Of a stretch of DNA of 64,000 nucleotides, positions 1-7,802 are shown one piece after another. The position numbers and the translations under genes are program-made. Source of the DNA: UBA12567 sp964598425 (GTDB lineage: Bacteria; Planctomycetota; Phycisphaerae; Phycisphaerales; SM1A02); assembly GCA_964598425.1 (NCBI GenBank), contig CAZRBV010000012.1, positions 1 through 64,000 on the forward strand, given 5' to 3'. The notes under the pieces were generated by a model, which worked only from the letters and a program-made list of their open reading frames with translations, was not told the origin of the DNA and did not search any database. Positions within the stretch are counted from its first letter, which is position 1. Every line of letters starts with the position of its first letter.

Positions 1-35
1 GCTTGCGACGCTGAACTCTCTCACTTAGCGTGGAC

Positions 36-659
36 CTAAGAACGGGGTAAGGTCAATTCCACCGCCACAATACTTCCGTAATTCTGGAAGTACTCGTAGT
101 CGGCATCGGCTGCCAACTCGGCGGTGTAGACAATGGCGTCTCGGGATCTGTGAGCCGCTGCGTAACTCCCTGCGGAAGTCGGTATCGCGTTTTCGGCAAC
201 GCCGCACCAGCCGTTTGGCCGCTCGACACCCGAGCCGCGGAATACCGCATGGATCCCATGCTCCGCAACTTCATGCCTGCCATACAGCGACTCAATCCAC
301 CATCGCTCGCCATCCGGTGCCAGAATCAGGCCACGAACGCCATCCTCATCCTCACTCAACGCAATCTGGAATCCCGACGAACTCCGCCCACGCCACGTTT
401 GAATCGGCCCCGGAGCGTGCTCACGGAGCTGACCGCCACCGGTATCTTCAAGCACCCGGTATCCCACGGCCCGGTTTGAGAAGCGGCTGCAATCGAATTG
501 CACCGCCGATCCTTCAATCGACACCACCAGCGAGGCCACATCCTCACCGCTCCGCTCCAAAACGCAGTACTGAACATCGCACTCAGAAGCCCCGACAATG
601 GCCGCAGCCTCCGCCTTGTCGAGGCCGGAAGCACACAGGATCGCCAATGCCAGGAGCAT
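36..659 (-). CDS. Secreted protein resembling a metalloprotease propeptide, apparently cut short
   Basis: The 207-residue product starts with a signal peptide (hydrophobic MLLALAILCASG, residues 1-12, likely cleavage near residue 19). The body (RGRSSSGFQIALSEDEDG, LILAPDGERWWIESL, a Cys near residue 150) resembles the propeptide of planctomycete reprolysin-like zinc proteases. The segment ELAADADYEYFQNYGS near the end matches the way the catalytic domain of such enzymes begins. The protein then stops within about ten residues, so no HExxH zinc motif is present. All three minus-strand frames have stops in bases 1-60, so one frameshift would not rescue it. It is divergent from the VOC gene, with about 115 bases between. 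The family assignment is from pattern memory; whether it is a remnant or a real short protein is unresolved. Confidence 0.6.
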   Translation of the reverse strand: MLLALAILCASGLDKAEAAAIVGASECDVQYCVLERSGEDVASLVVSIEGSAVQFDCSRFSNRAVGYRVLEDTGGGQLREHAPGPIQTWRGRSSSGFQIALSEDEDGVRGLILAPDGERWWIESLYGRHEVAEHGIHAVFRGSGVERPNGWCGVAENAIPTSAGSYAAAHRSRDAIVYTAELAADADYEYFQNYGSIVAVELTLPRS

Positions 660-776
660 GCTGCCCTCCTTCGCTCAGAATCCGCCCGATTCTACTTCGG
701 TACATGGCCTGTAGGCGCATGAGTCCTGGATTCACAGACCACTGCGACAGCCAGCTCGTCATGTACGATCCCTCGC

Positions 777-1196
777 ATGCGACCAAACATCTCATTCGTC
801 ACACTCGGCGTCCGCAGCGTTCCTGCAAGCACACAGTTCTACGAAGCGCTTGGACTCCAGCCACACCCTCGAAGCAACGAGCACATCACATTTTTTGACA
901 TGTCAGGACAGGTCCTCGGGCTTTTCGAATTCGACGCGCTCGCACGTGACGCCGGCATGAACGCTGAACGCAGTGGTTTCGGCGGCATCGCGCTGGCGCA
1001 CAACGTCGGAAGCCCGGAGGAAGTCCAGCCGCTCATTGACCAGGCCGTTGCCGCTGGCGGACGGCAACTTCGCCCTGCTTCAGAACCACCATGGGGCGGA
1101 CTTCGAGGGTACTTCGCTGACCCTGACGGTCATGCCTGGGAAGTCGCATGGAACCCAGGCATGACCATCGACGATGCAGGAAGGGTCTCGTTCTGA
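777..1196 (+). CDS. VOC (glyoxalase/dioxygenase-fold) family protein
   Basis: This is a 139-residue single-domain protein. The start ISFVTLGVRSVPASTQFYEALG is the usual first beta-alpha-beta of the vicinal oxygen chelate fold (VTLGVRDVxxSxxFYExLG). The end GYFADPDGHAWEVAWNP is the usual last strand with the acidic metal ligand (F-x-DPDGHxWE). Size is typical for the family. The substrate cannot be told: the family covers glyoxalases, antibiotic-resistance proteins and extradiol dioxygenases. It is cytoplasmic, with no signal peptide. The stop lies 17 bases from the stop of the convergent protease gene, and no clear terminator hairpin separates them. Confidence 0.85.
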   Translation: MRPNISFVTLGVRSVPASTQFYEALGLQPHPRSNEHITFFDMSGQVLGLFEFDALARDAGMNAERSGFGGIALAHNVGSPEEVQPLIDQAVAAGGRQLRPASEPPWGGLRGYFADPDGHAWEVAWNPGMTIDDAGRVSF

Positions 1197-1212
1197 CGAG
1201 CCCGCCCACGAC

Positions 1213-4080
1213 TCAGCCGGTCAGCTCTGCCAGCAGAATCAGCAAGTCATCCACATCAGTGTCGCCGTCACCATCGACGTCGCCATCGCCACTCGTCCCA
1301 AACGCCCCGAGCAGAGCCAGCAAATCGTCGATGTCAACATCGCCGTCACCATCCAAATCTGACGCGTGGTAGTCGGGCATGCAGTCGATCAACATCCAAC
1401 CCCATCCTGCTGAAGAACCGTTCCATCCGCCTACGCGGATCAGGTACTCCTCGCCCTGATGCACCTGTGCCTCCAGATAGGAGGTGTAACCAGCGCAGAA
1501 GGAACCATCGTCATTGCACGCCAGGAACGAGCTGGCTCCACAGGAGCCGCCCCACTCATAGATCACGAGGTCGCTGTCGTAGTTGACGTTGTCACAGGTA
1601 GACACCACGACAGTACCCTCGCATGGAGCCGTCCAGAGATACCACAGGTCGTTGACCGTCGCACCGCCGTCTCCCGCGACCTCACACTCGGGATGCGCGA
1701 CCCCGTCCGTCGTTGCGGTCTGGGTATCGATCCAATGAGCCCCCGTACCGATGGCAATTGCGTTCTCACAATCGTCATTGGGCTGATCAATCAGATCGCA
1801 CGAGACATGAAGCGTCCCCGCACCAGCATCCAAAAGACCGTATCCGCCAACTCGGATCTTGTACACAGCACCTGCCACAACTGGCGTCTGGATCCGTGAT
1901 CCGTAGGTGCCACATCCATCCGTGTCATCATTGCAGTCCACGAGTTCAAGATCTGCACATGAGCCCCCGTCATCTGCATACAGGACCAGATCCGTGTCAT
2001 AGTCGGTATCCAGGCAGGTTTCGATGGTCAACATCCCAGTACATGCGGCCGTGTATGTGTACCAGATGTCGTTATAGGTCTGGCCGTCCCACTGGCACTG
2101 GGCGTGGGCCTCGCCGTCGGTCATCGCATACGTCGTGTTGAACGCAGTGTCTCCATCGAAAACCTGCGTCGCATTGCCGCACTCGTCATTGGCTGGACGC
2201 TCATAGATCAAGACGGCCTGTGGATCGTCACTGACCGCAGAATCCCCGCTGCTGTCGGTCAGAATGACCCCTATCCAATACTGCTCATCGAGGCCACCGG
2301 CGAATCCGGACGGCAGCGAGAGCGTTCGTGTAGCGGAAGCCGAGTTCAATGGGCCAAGGCTGCCATAGAGGTAGGTCCCCAGCGCAACGTCTGCCGTTGA
2401 AATGACATCATTGGTCGACAAACGGAAGTCCATCTGGATTGAATGTGACCAGGCTGCACCCAGGTTGGAGAAATCCACCGAAGCATCGACGTCACCACCG
2501 TCTTCAATGAGAGTCGATGAGAGGTCAATGTCATCCACGCGCAGCGAAGACACTGCCGTGACATTGATTTCTGCCGTATCCCAAGACTGTGTAACGTTGT
2601 TGGAAGTGTCCGTGTCCGATGCGCAGGTGGCCTGCACACCGAGAAACCACGTGCCGGAGCCCGTCGAAACGGGAATCTGCGGGCCGACCATGTTGACGGT
2701 GAAGTTGGACATGGCCCCGAGGGTCCACGAGCCATTCCCCTGCTGCGTATCGATCACCGTATCAGTATCGGTGATGTTCGCATCGGAAGACAGATAGATC
2801 GTGAAGTCCCAATCATCCGTTGATGATGCGTTCGTCGGGTTTGAAAGCGTCAGCGTCAAGTCCGGCAGGGAGTCGCCTGCCACAACAGACGTGGCAGTCG
2901 ATCGCAAGTTGAGGGCATGCACGTCGAACTGTGTGCCTCGACCGTCGGGAATCACCGTGTCGAACTGCCAGTCGTGCGCGTTTTCCCAGACCCGCGCATA
3001 TCGACCGGTCACATTGCGATCCGAGTTCGAGCAGATACCAAGCACATACCGAACATCATCTTCGATGAAGTACGCGCTGCTGCCGCTCATTCCTCCCCAC
3101 ACCGTGTCAAAGCAGTTTCCCCCGCCAGTAGTCATCTCAAACTGATTGTCCTCGACACAATCATCCCATGTCCCATCCCAGTAGTACATGTCTACACCAT
3201 TGTGCAGACCCGCAAGCGGGCAATTCTCACCGGGATACGAGAAGTTGTAGAAGAACAGGTCGTCGATCACGACTTCGCAGTCGATGACATACTGCGTGCC
3301 GTGCCATCCCGTCAGCATCCCAACAGGACGATCCAGATTGACCCAGCCGATGTCCCAGTCGAAGTCACCGCTGTTGGTCCACCCCGTAAATGAGTACAGA
3401 CCGCCCGCAACCGAGTTGGCGCGGCCATAGTTGTCCTCATCGGCAGTGTTGTCACCGTTGGCATCACCATCAGCTCCCGGCATCACCACGACTTGGTTTG
3501 CCCAGGCGTTGTAAACATTGCCGTTACTGTCAGTACGCATAAACACACAGTGCCCAGCAGTCACAACGGTCTGCGCATCCACCAGGGTTCCGCTGCAGCC
3601 AAACCATCGACTGACTCCGTTTGTGTCAGTAAACTGCTGATACAACTTGCAGTTGACCCGAGCAGGATGTTGACCGGGACTGCCAGCTTGAACCATCGTT
3701 CCGAAGTTCCTCGATTCGAGGAGTTCGTCAGAATAGCCCGGCATGATCCCCTTGAACGGGCGACCGATTAGCGCGGGGTTGAAGGTACCCGGCGGCAACA
3801 CTTCCTGCGAATCACCAGTCAGCGGGTCATGCCTGAGCAGTGGTCCCGCATCCGGGGCATCGCCGTACTCTCCAACGTGCCGATCGGGCATTGCCGATTG
3901 CACTTCGCCGTCAATGATGGCTTGCTTGAGATCCGCCGGAAGTTCCGGCAGTGGCTGCAAGTCAAACTCAGCCGGCACTGTGTGGCCCTGACCGGAGCCC
4001 ACGTCAGCCATTGCTGCGTTCCAAGAGAAGACCGAAACGAATGCGCCAAGCGCAACAAACCGGACACAATGCATAGTCAT
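1213..4080 (-). CDS. Secreted trypsin-like serine protease with CARDB-like region and dockerin-like C-terminus
   Basis: This is a 955-residue secreted protein. Start chosen at ATG 4080 because GAGGAGGG lies 7 bases upstream and a signal peptide (FVALGAFVSVFSWNAAMA) follows; the open frame continues upstream but without either. A chymotrypsin-fold domain spans about residues 140-375: CSGTLVDAQTVVTAGHC carries the catalytic His, DFDWDIGWVNL a probable Asp, and GGMSGSS the nucleophile Ser. Next come beta-rich regions (about 390-640) resembling CARDB or Ig-like domains. Two homologous pre-peptidase-like modules follow, both starting (P)AND(E/D)C(G/E)NA. The C-terminus holds two Ca-binding loops (DLDGDGDVDIDDLL and DVDGDGDTDVDDLL), a type I dockerin-like pair. 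The probable role is extracellular proteolysis; the substrate is unknown. Confidence 0.85.
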   Translation of the reverse strand: MTMHCVRFVALGAFVSVFSWNAAMADVGSGQGHTVPAEFDLQPLPELPADLKQAIIDGEVQSAMPDRHVGEYGDAPDAGPLLRHDPLTGDSQEVLPPGTFNPALIGRPFKGIMPGYSDELLESRNFGTMVQAGSPGQHPARVNCKLYQQFTDTNGVSRWFGCSGTLVDAQTVVTAGHCVFMRTDSNGNVYNAWANQVVVMPGADGDANGDNTADEDNYGRANSVAGGLYSFTGWTNSGDFDWDIGWVNLDRPVGMLTGWHGTQYVIDCEVVIDDLFFYNFSYPGENCPLAGLHNGVDMYYWDGTWDDCVEDNQFEMTTGGGNCFDTVWGGMSGSSAYFIEDDVRYVLGICSNSDRNVTGRYARVWENAHDWQFDTVIPDGRGTQFDVHALNLRSTATSVVAGDSLPDLTLTLSNPTNASSTDDWDFTIYLSSDANITDTDTVIDTQQGNGSWTLGAMSNFTVNMVGPQIPVSTGSGTWFLGVQATCASDTDTSNNVTQSWDTAEINVTAVSSLRVDDIDLSSTLIEDGGDVDASVDFSNLGAAWSHSIQMDFRLSTNDVISTADVALGTYLYGSLGPLNSASATRTLSLPSGFAGGLDEQYWIGVILTDSSGDSAVSDDPQAVLIYERPANDECGNATQVFDGDTAFNTTYAMTDGEAHAQCQWDGQTYNDIWYTYTAACTGMLTIETCLDTDYDTDLVLYADDGGSCADLELVDCNDDTDGCGTYGSRIQTPVVAGAVYKIRVGGYGLLDAGAGTLHVSCDLIDQPNDDCENAIAIGTGAHWIDTQTATTDGVAHPECEVAGDGGATVNDLWYLWTAPCEGTVVVSTCDNVNYDSDLVIYEWGGSCGASSFLACNDDGSFCAGYTSYLEAQVHQGEEYLIRVGGWNGSSAGWGWMLIDCMPDYHASDLDGDGDVDIDDLLALLGAFGTSGDGDVDGDGDTDVDDLLILLAELTG

Positions 4081-4245
4081 GGTTGTTCCCTCCTCAAGCC
4101 CTTCCGGCGGGCCAGACATCCTCCACACTACCGACTTGAACGGATAGGCCGAAGGAAATAGCGCCTGCCGTTCTCCGAAAATTCCCGCGGTCGGGGGTGA
4201 GACCACTTCCACCGCGGTATTTGATGGTCTGATAGCATTTTTACC

Positions 4246-5565
4246 GTGGCCCCGAGCTTCCTTTTCTACGACTACGAGACCGACGGCGCGGACCCTGCGT
4301 GCTGCCGCCCGACGCAGTTTGCGTGCATTCGAACCGACGAGCATCTCGATCCTGTGCCGGGGCCTGAGGGCCAAGGTCTCATTCGCTGGTACCGACCACC
4401 TGAAGATCATCTTCCTGCGCCCGAGGCGGTCCTCGTGACAGGCATCACACCGCAGCATGCGATGGTCGAGGGACGCACCGACAACGAGTTCTTCTCAGAA
4501 ATCCATGAGCTCTTCAACAAGCCGTGCACGACATCGCTTGGCTGGAATAGCCTCAGGTTCGACGACATCGTCAATCGCTTCGGGTTCTGGCGGACGCTTC
4601 AGGATCCATACGCGCATGGGTATGCGAATGGGTGCCGCGTGTGGGATCTCATTGATCTCGCGCGCGCCTGTTACGCGCTTCGACCGTCAGGCATTATCTG
4701 GCCCGCCTATGTCGATGGACCATGGAGCGAGACCCGCGANNNNNNNNNNNNNNNNNNNNNNNNNNNNNNNNNNNNNNNNNNNNNNNNNNNNNNNNNNNNN
4801 NNNNNNNNNNNNNNNNNNNNNNNNNNNNNNNNNNNNNNNCCAAGCGAGTTCATCGCGTGGGATCTGCGGGACGATCCAAGTGAACTCATCGAAGCCGATG
4901 TTGAAACGATTCGAAGCCGTACGTTCGTCAGCCGCCAGGAACTCGAAGAACAGGGCCTTCATCGATTCGCGCTCAAGGGAATCAAGAGTAACCGCGCCCC
5001 GATCATCATCGAGGCCACTCCCGAGCTGATGAAGTCGATCGACACAGATCGCATTCACCTCGATCTCGATACCTGTCGGGCGAATTATTCCAAGCTCGCC
5101 GTGCACGCCGAGCGGCTCAAACCGGTCATCGCCGAGGCGTGGAACCGGCCGATGGTGCCCGCCAAGGACTCCGATGATGCCCTGTACGACAACTTCGTCG
5201 AACCACAGGACCGCGCCATCTGCAACACAGTCCGCGCCGCAGATCAGGCGGCCTTGGCTGACCTCGCATCTCTATTTGAAGACCATCGCCTTCCAGACTT
5301 ACTCTTGCACTTCCGCGCCCGCAACTTCCAAGAGTCGCTGGATGACGCTGAACTCGCGCGGTGGCACACGCGGTGCGCGGATCGACTGGCCAATCCTCCG
5401 GGCCGCGGCGACCTTGCGTGGCCGGAATGGCTTGCACATATCACAGATGTCATAAACGACCCGGACCTCGATCGCGAGTCCAGGCAACACCTTGAAGCGA
5501 CTGCAGATTGGGGGCGCGAACTTGCATCGCGCCTCGGACTCCCAATGCCATCGCCTACCGGTTGA
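4246..5565 (+). CDS. sbcB: Exodeoxyribonuclease I, interrupted by an assembly gap
   Basis: This is a single-strand-specific 3'-5' DNA exonuclease of the DEDDh class, used in mismatch repair and recombination. The GTG start begins SFLFYDYETDGADPACCRP, matching exonuclease I of E. coli (FLFHDYETFGTHPALDRP); YDYET holds the first two acidic metal ligands. AVLVTGITPQHA, LGWNSLRFDD and RACYALRPSGIIWP are further family hallmarks. The C-terminal half (LYDNFVEPQDRA, LLLHFRARNFQESLDDAE) matches the SH3-like and helical domains. A 100-base N run splits the gene. Compared with E. coli roughly 90 residues lie in the missing part, including the third exonuclease motif, so the real gap is probably nearer 280 bases. 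The last 11 bases overlap the convergent hemoglobin gene. Confidence 0.93.
   Translation: MAPSFLFYDYETDGADPACCRPTQFACIRTDEHLDPVPGPEGQGLIRWYRPPEDHLPAPEAVLVTGITPQHAMVEGRTDNEFFSEIHELFNKPCTTSLGWNSLRFDDIVNRFGFWRTLQDPYAHGYANGCRVWDLIDLARACYALRPSGIIWPAYVDGPWSETRXXXXXXXXXXXXXXXXXXXXXXXXXXXXXXXXXXPSEFIAWDLRDDPSELIEADVETIRSRTFVSRQELEEQGLHRFALKGIKSNRAPIIIEATPELMKSIDTDRIHLDLDTCRANYSKLAVHAERLKPVIAEAWNRPMVPAKDSDDALYDNFVEPQDRAICNTVRAADQAALADLASLFEDHRLPDLLLHFRARNFQESLDDAELARWHTRCADRLANPPGRGDLAWPEWLAHITDVINDPDLDRESRQHLEATADWGRELASRLGLPMPSPTG
4740..4839. other. Assembly gap of 100 N
   Basis: Exactly 100 undetermined bases lie inside sbcB. A round 100 is a common placeholder for a gap of unknown length. The flanking protein segments are in the same frame across it, but homology to exonuclease I suggests that more sequence than 100 bases is missing. 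Confidence 0.99.
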
Positions 5566-5971
5566 TCATGAACGAGGCGAGATGTTCAAAGCGGGCATCA
5601 AGAAACGCCCGAAGCGAGCCACCAATGCCACGATCATCCATGGCGCTGCGCATGCAGGCCATCCATGCATCACGCGCAGCATCATCAATTGCGAACGCGG
5701 CATGGCGCTGGCGCAGTCTCGGATGGCCAAAGCGCTCGACGTACAACGATGGACCGCCGAGCCAGCCGCACAGAAACCAGAACAGTTTGTTCCGCGACAC
5801 CGAGAGATCTTCGTGCATGGCGCGAATCGTCTTCGCCTTGGGATCGGAGTCCATGTGATCGTAGAACGCATCGACCAGACTCCGGACCGCTTCCTCGCCG
5901 CCGATGGCCTCAAACGGCGTTGATTCAGGGCCAAACTCGGCACCAACATCCCCGATGGAAACGCCCGTCAT
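5555..5971 (-). CDS. Group II truncated hemoglobin
   Basis: This is a 138-residue heme protein of the 2-over-2 globin family (group II, trHbO-like). Visible family positions are Tyr in AFYDHM (B10), the heme-proximal His in LRQRHAAFAI (F8), and Trp in RDAWMACM (G8), plus the group signature FLCGWLGGPSLYVERFGHP. Members bind O2, NO or peroxide and are linked to redox or nitrosative stress; the exact role here is unknown. It is the last gene of a four-gene minus-strand operon: its ATG overlaps the stop of the DUF1080 gene by 4 bases, implying translational coupling. Its 3' end overlaps the 3' end of sbcB by 11 bases. Confidence 0.95.
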   Translation of the reverse strand: MTGVSIGDVGAEFGPESTPFEAIGGEEAVRSLVDAFYDHMDSDPKAKTIRAMHEDLSVSRNKLFWFLCGWLGGPSLYVERFGHPRLRQRHAAFAIDDAARDAWMACMRSAMDDRGIGGSLRAFLDARFEHLASFMINR

Positions 5972-7191
5972 GATGCGGGTTTCGAGTGCAGGCGCCGAAT
6001 GCGCAGATTACGGAAGCACACGCGGTCACCGTGATCCTGCAGGCCGATATGGCCCTTCGACTTGGTGCCGTACATCGGCATGTGCGTAAACTTGCTTCCC
6101 GCGACCCGCGACCGCCAATCATCGCTGCCAATCACGTAGTCGGCGGTCTTGACGCCGTTGAGCCAGTACTGCACATGGTCGCCTTCCACCCTGATTCTCG
6201 CGCGGTTCCATTGTCCGGCCACCCTGCTTGAATCAACCGGCGGCGCATGCAAACCATAGTTAGCCCCTGCAGACTGAAGTGCCGACACTCCGTTGGAGTG
6301 CCCGACATTGTCGAGAATCTGCATTTCGGGAGCCGTCTCCCAAATGTAGTTGCCGTCCTCGGTGCCGTTGAAGAAGATGCCGCTGTTGCCGCCGTCTTCG
6401 ACACGCCAGTCGACATACAGGTCGAAGTCGTCAAATTGCTCGCGCGTCACAATGTCACCGCCGCCCTCTCGGACAAGGACTCCGTCCAGCACTCTCCAGC
6501 CCTCTGGAAGGGCGTCCTTGCGATACCCCCGCCACGACGCCGTTGCGTCCTGGCCATCGAACAGCAGCTGCCATCCCTCCGCAGTCTGGGCGTCGGTCAG
6601 GACATTGTGCGGACCTTCCGGTTCGGGGCCGACGTCATGCTTTTCAACAAATCGAGGAGCAACCTGCTTTGAGCCCGCAGTCACTTCGCGCGTTGCAGGC
6701 CAGTGCGACTGCATGGAATCCTCACCGAGAATCTCAAATGCCGCATCCTGAGGCCCCTTCCACTCAGCTCGAAGTCCCGCGGCAACGGCGCCTTCGAAAT
6801 ACTTGATCTGAAAGGCATGCGGACCTGCCGGCAACTCGGCATCGCCTGTCTTGGACTCCATCCCGTGGCGCCCGTCATTGTCGACGATGACCTTTCCGCC
6901 TATCCACAACTGCGATCCGTCATCACTCGTCAGCCGAAAAGAATGAACCCCACTCTCCTTGACGAGCAAATCACCGTCGATAAGAGCCATGAAGTCATCT
7001 TCAAATGGGCCGAAGTCGCCTCGCTCACCGTCAAGGTCCACCGTGCGCACCTGAAGCCAGGCGTTCGGCGCCTGGCCGGGAACAAGCGGCGCGAGCGCGG
7101 CAATCGGGCGGTCAAGCTCCCACACCCGCATGACGGCTCCCGGCTGGGGCGTCCCCACGATCGAAGTGGACAACAAAGCCATCGTAATCAT
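5968..7191 (-). CDS. PA14-like plus DUF1080 (3-keto-disaccharide hydrolase-like) protein
   Basis: The product has 407 residues. Residues about 20-155 look like a PA14 carbohydrate-binding module (HSFRLTSDDGSQLWIGGK, then DNDGRHG, GPHAFQIKYFEG). Residues about 205-400 are a DUF1080 domain (GWQLLFDGQDATASWRG, NSGIFFNG, WETAPEMQILDN, HIGLQDHGDRVCFRNLRI), a jelly-roll fold common in planctomycetes and linked to glycan or 3-keto-sugar turnover. The N-terminus is only weakly hydrophobic, so export is uncertain. It is third in the operon, with ATGA overlaps on both sides (7188-7191 with the lipoprotein, 5968-5971 with the hemoglobin). Confidence 0.85.
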   Translation of the reverse strand: MITMALLSTSIVGTPQPGAVMRVWELDRPIAALAPLVPGQAPNAWLQVRTVDLDGERGDFGPFEDDFMALIDGDLLVKESGVHSFRLTSDDGSQLWIGGKVIVDNDGRHGMESKTGDAELPAGPHAFQIKYFEGAVAAGLRAEWKGPQDAAFEILGEDSMQSHWPATREVTAGSKQVAPRFVEKHDVGPEPEGPHNVLTDAQTAEGWQLLFDGQDATASWRGYRKDALPEGWRVLDGVLVREGGGDIVTREQFDDFDLYVDWRVEDGGNSGIFFNGTEDGNYIWETAPEMQILDNVGHSNGVSALQSAGANYGLHAPPVDSSRVAGQWNRARIRVEGDHVQYWLNGVKTADYVIGSDDWRSRVAGSKFTHMPMYGTKSKGHIGLQDHGDRVCFRNLRIRRLHSKPAS

Positions 7192-7802
7192 CGCCGCGCA
7201 GCCTCCTCGCCCACGCCGACCAACGTCATCGGCACCTTCACACGAATTGTTCGATCGATCTCTCGGTAGAGATCGCCTGCGGTGGCAGCGTCCATTGTGA
7301 CACGGGCTGCTGGTTCACCAGATCTGCCAAGGAGCGACATCACGAAGAGATCCTGCTCACCCTCGTGGACCATTCCGCCCCACTTCCAATGCCCTCCACC
7401 GATCACCCTGCAGCCAGCCTGACTCACGGGGGGCGGATCGGGGAAGACTTCCACAGCCAGCACGTGCGTACGTGCTTCGGCATCTGGCTGAATATCGGAA
7501 CGCATGCTCTCAAGAAGATCCACGGCCTCTTGCAGTGTGGCACGCGCCGCCAGTAACCATGTCGCGCGGCCTGGCTCAAGTACCGCTATGAGAATTCGCG
7601 GATCAAGGGTTGTCGCATCACCATCTACGCCCCGATCCCACACTGGCTGCTGCGTCACCCATTGCAATGCTCCAGCTGCGCACACATCAGCCGCAATGGC
7701 CGCATCGGGCCCCTTGGCAATCTTCAATGTCGCCTGGGGGGTGCTGCCGCATCCAGAAAACAGAAACAGTATCGACAAGCCGAACGCGGTTATTCGCATC
7801 AC
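7188..7802 (-). CDS. Lipoprotein of unknown function
   Basis: The 204-residue product begins with a short charged stretch and a hydrophobic core (GLSILFLFSGC) ending in a lipobox with Cys at residue 18, so it should be lipid-anchored. The rest is a single mixed alpha/beta domain that I do not recognise; GCRVIGGGHWKWGGMVHEG and RVTMDAATAGDLYREID are its most distinctive segments. It lies second in the operon between the large helical protein and the DUF1080 protein, with 4-base start/stop overlaps at both ends. No function is proposed. Confidence 0.75.
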   Translation of the reverse strand: MMRITAFGLSILFLFSGCGSTPQATLKIAKGPDAAIAADVCAAGALQWVTQQPVWDRGVDGDATTLDPRILIAVLEPGRATWLLAARATLQEAVDLLESMRSDIQPDAEARTHVLAVEVFPDPPPVSQAGCRVIGGGHWKWGGMVHEGEQDLFVMSLLGRSGEPAARVTMDAATAGDLYREIDRTIRVKVPMTLVGVGEEAARR

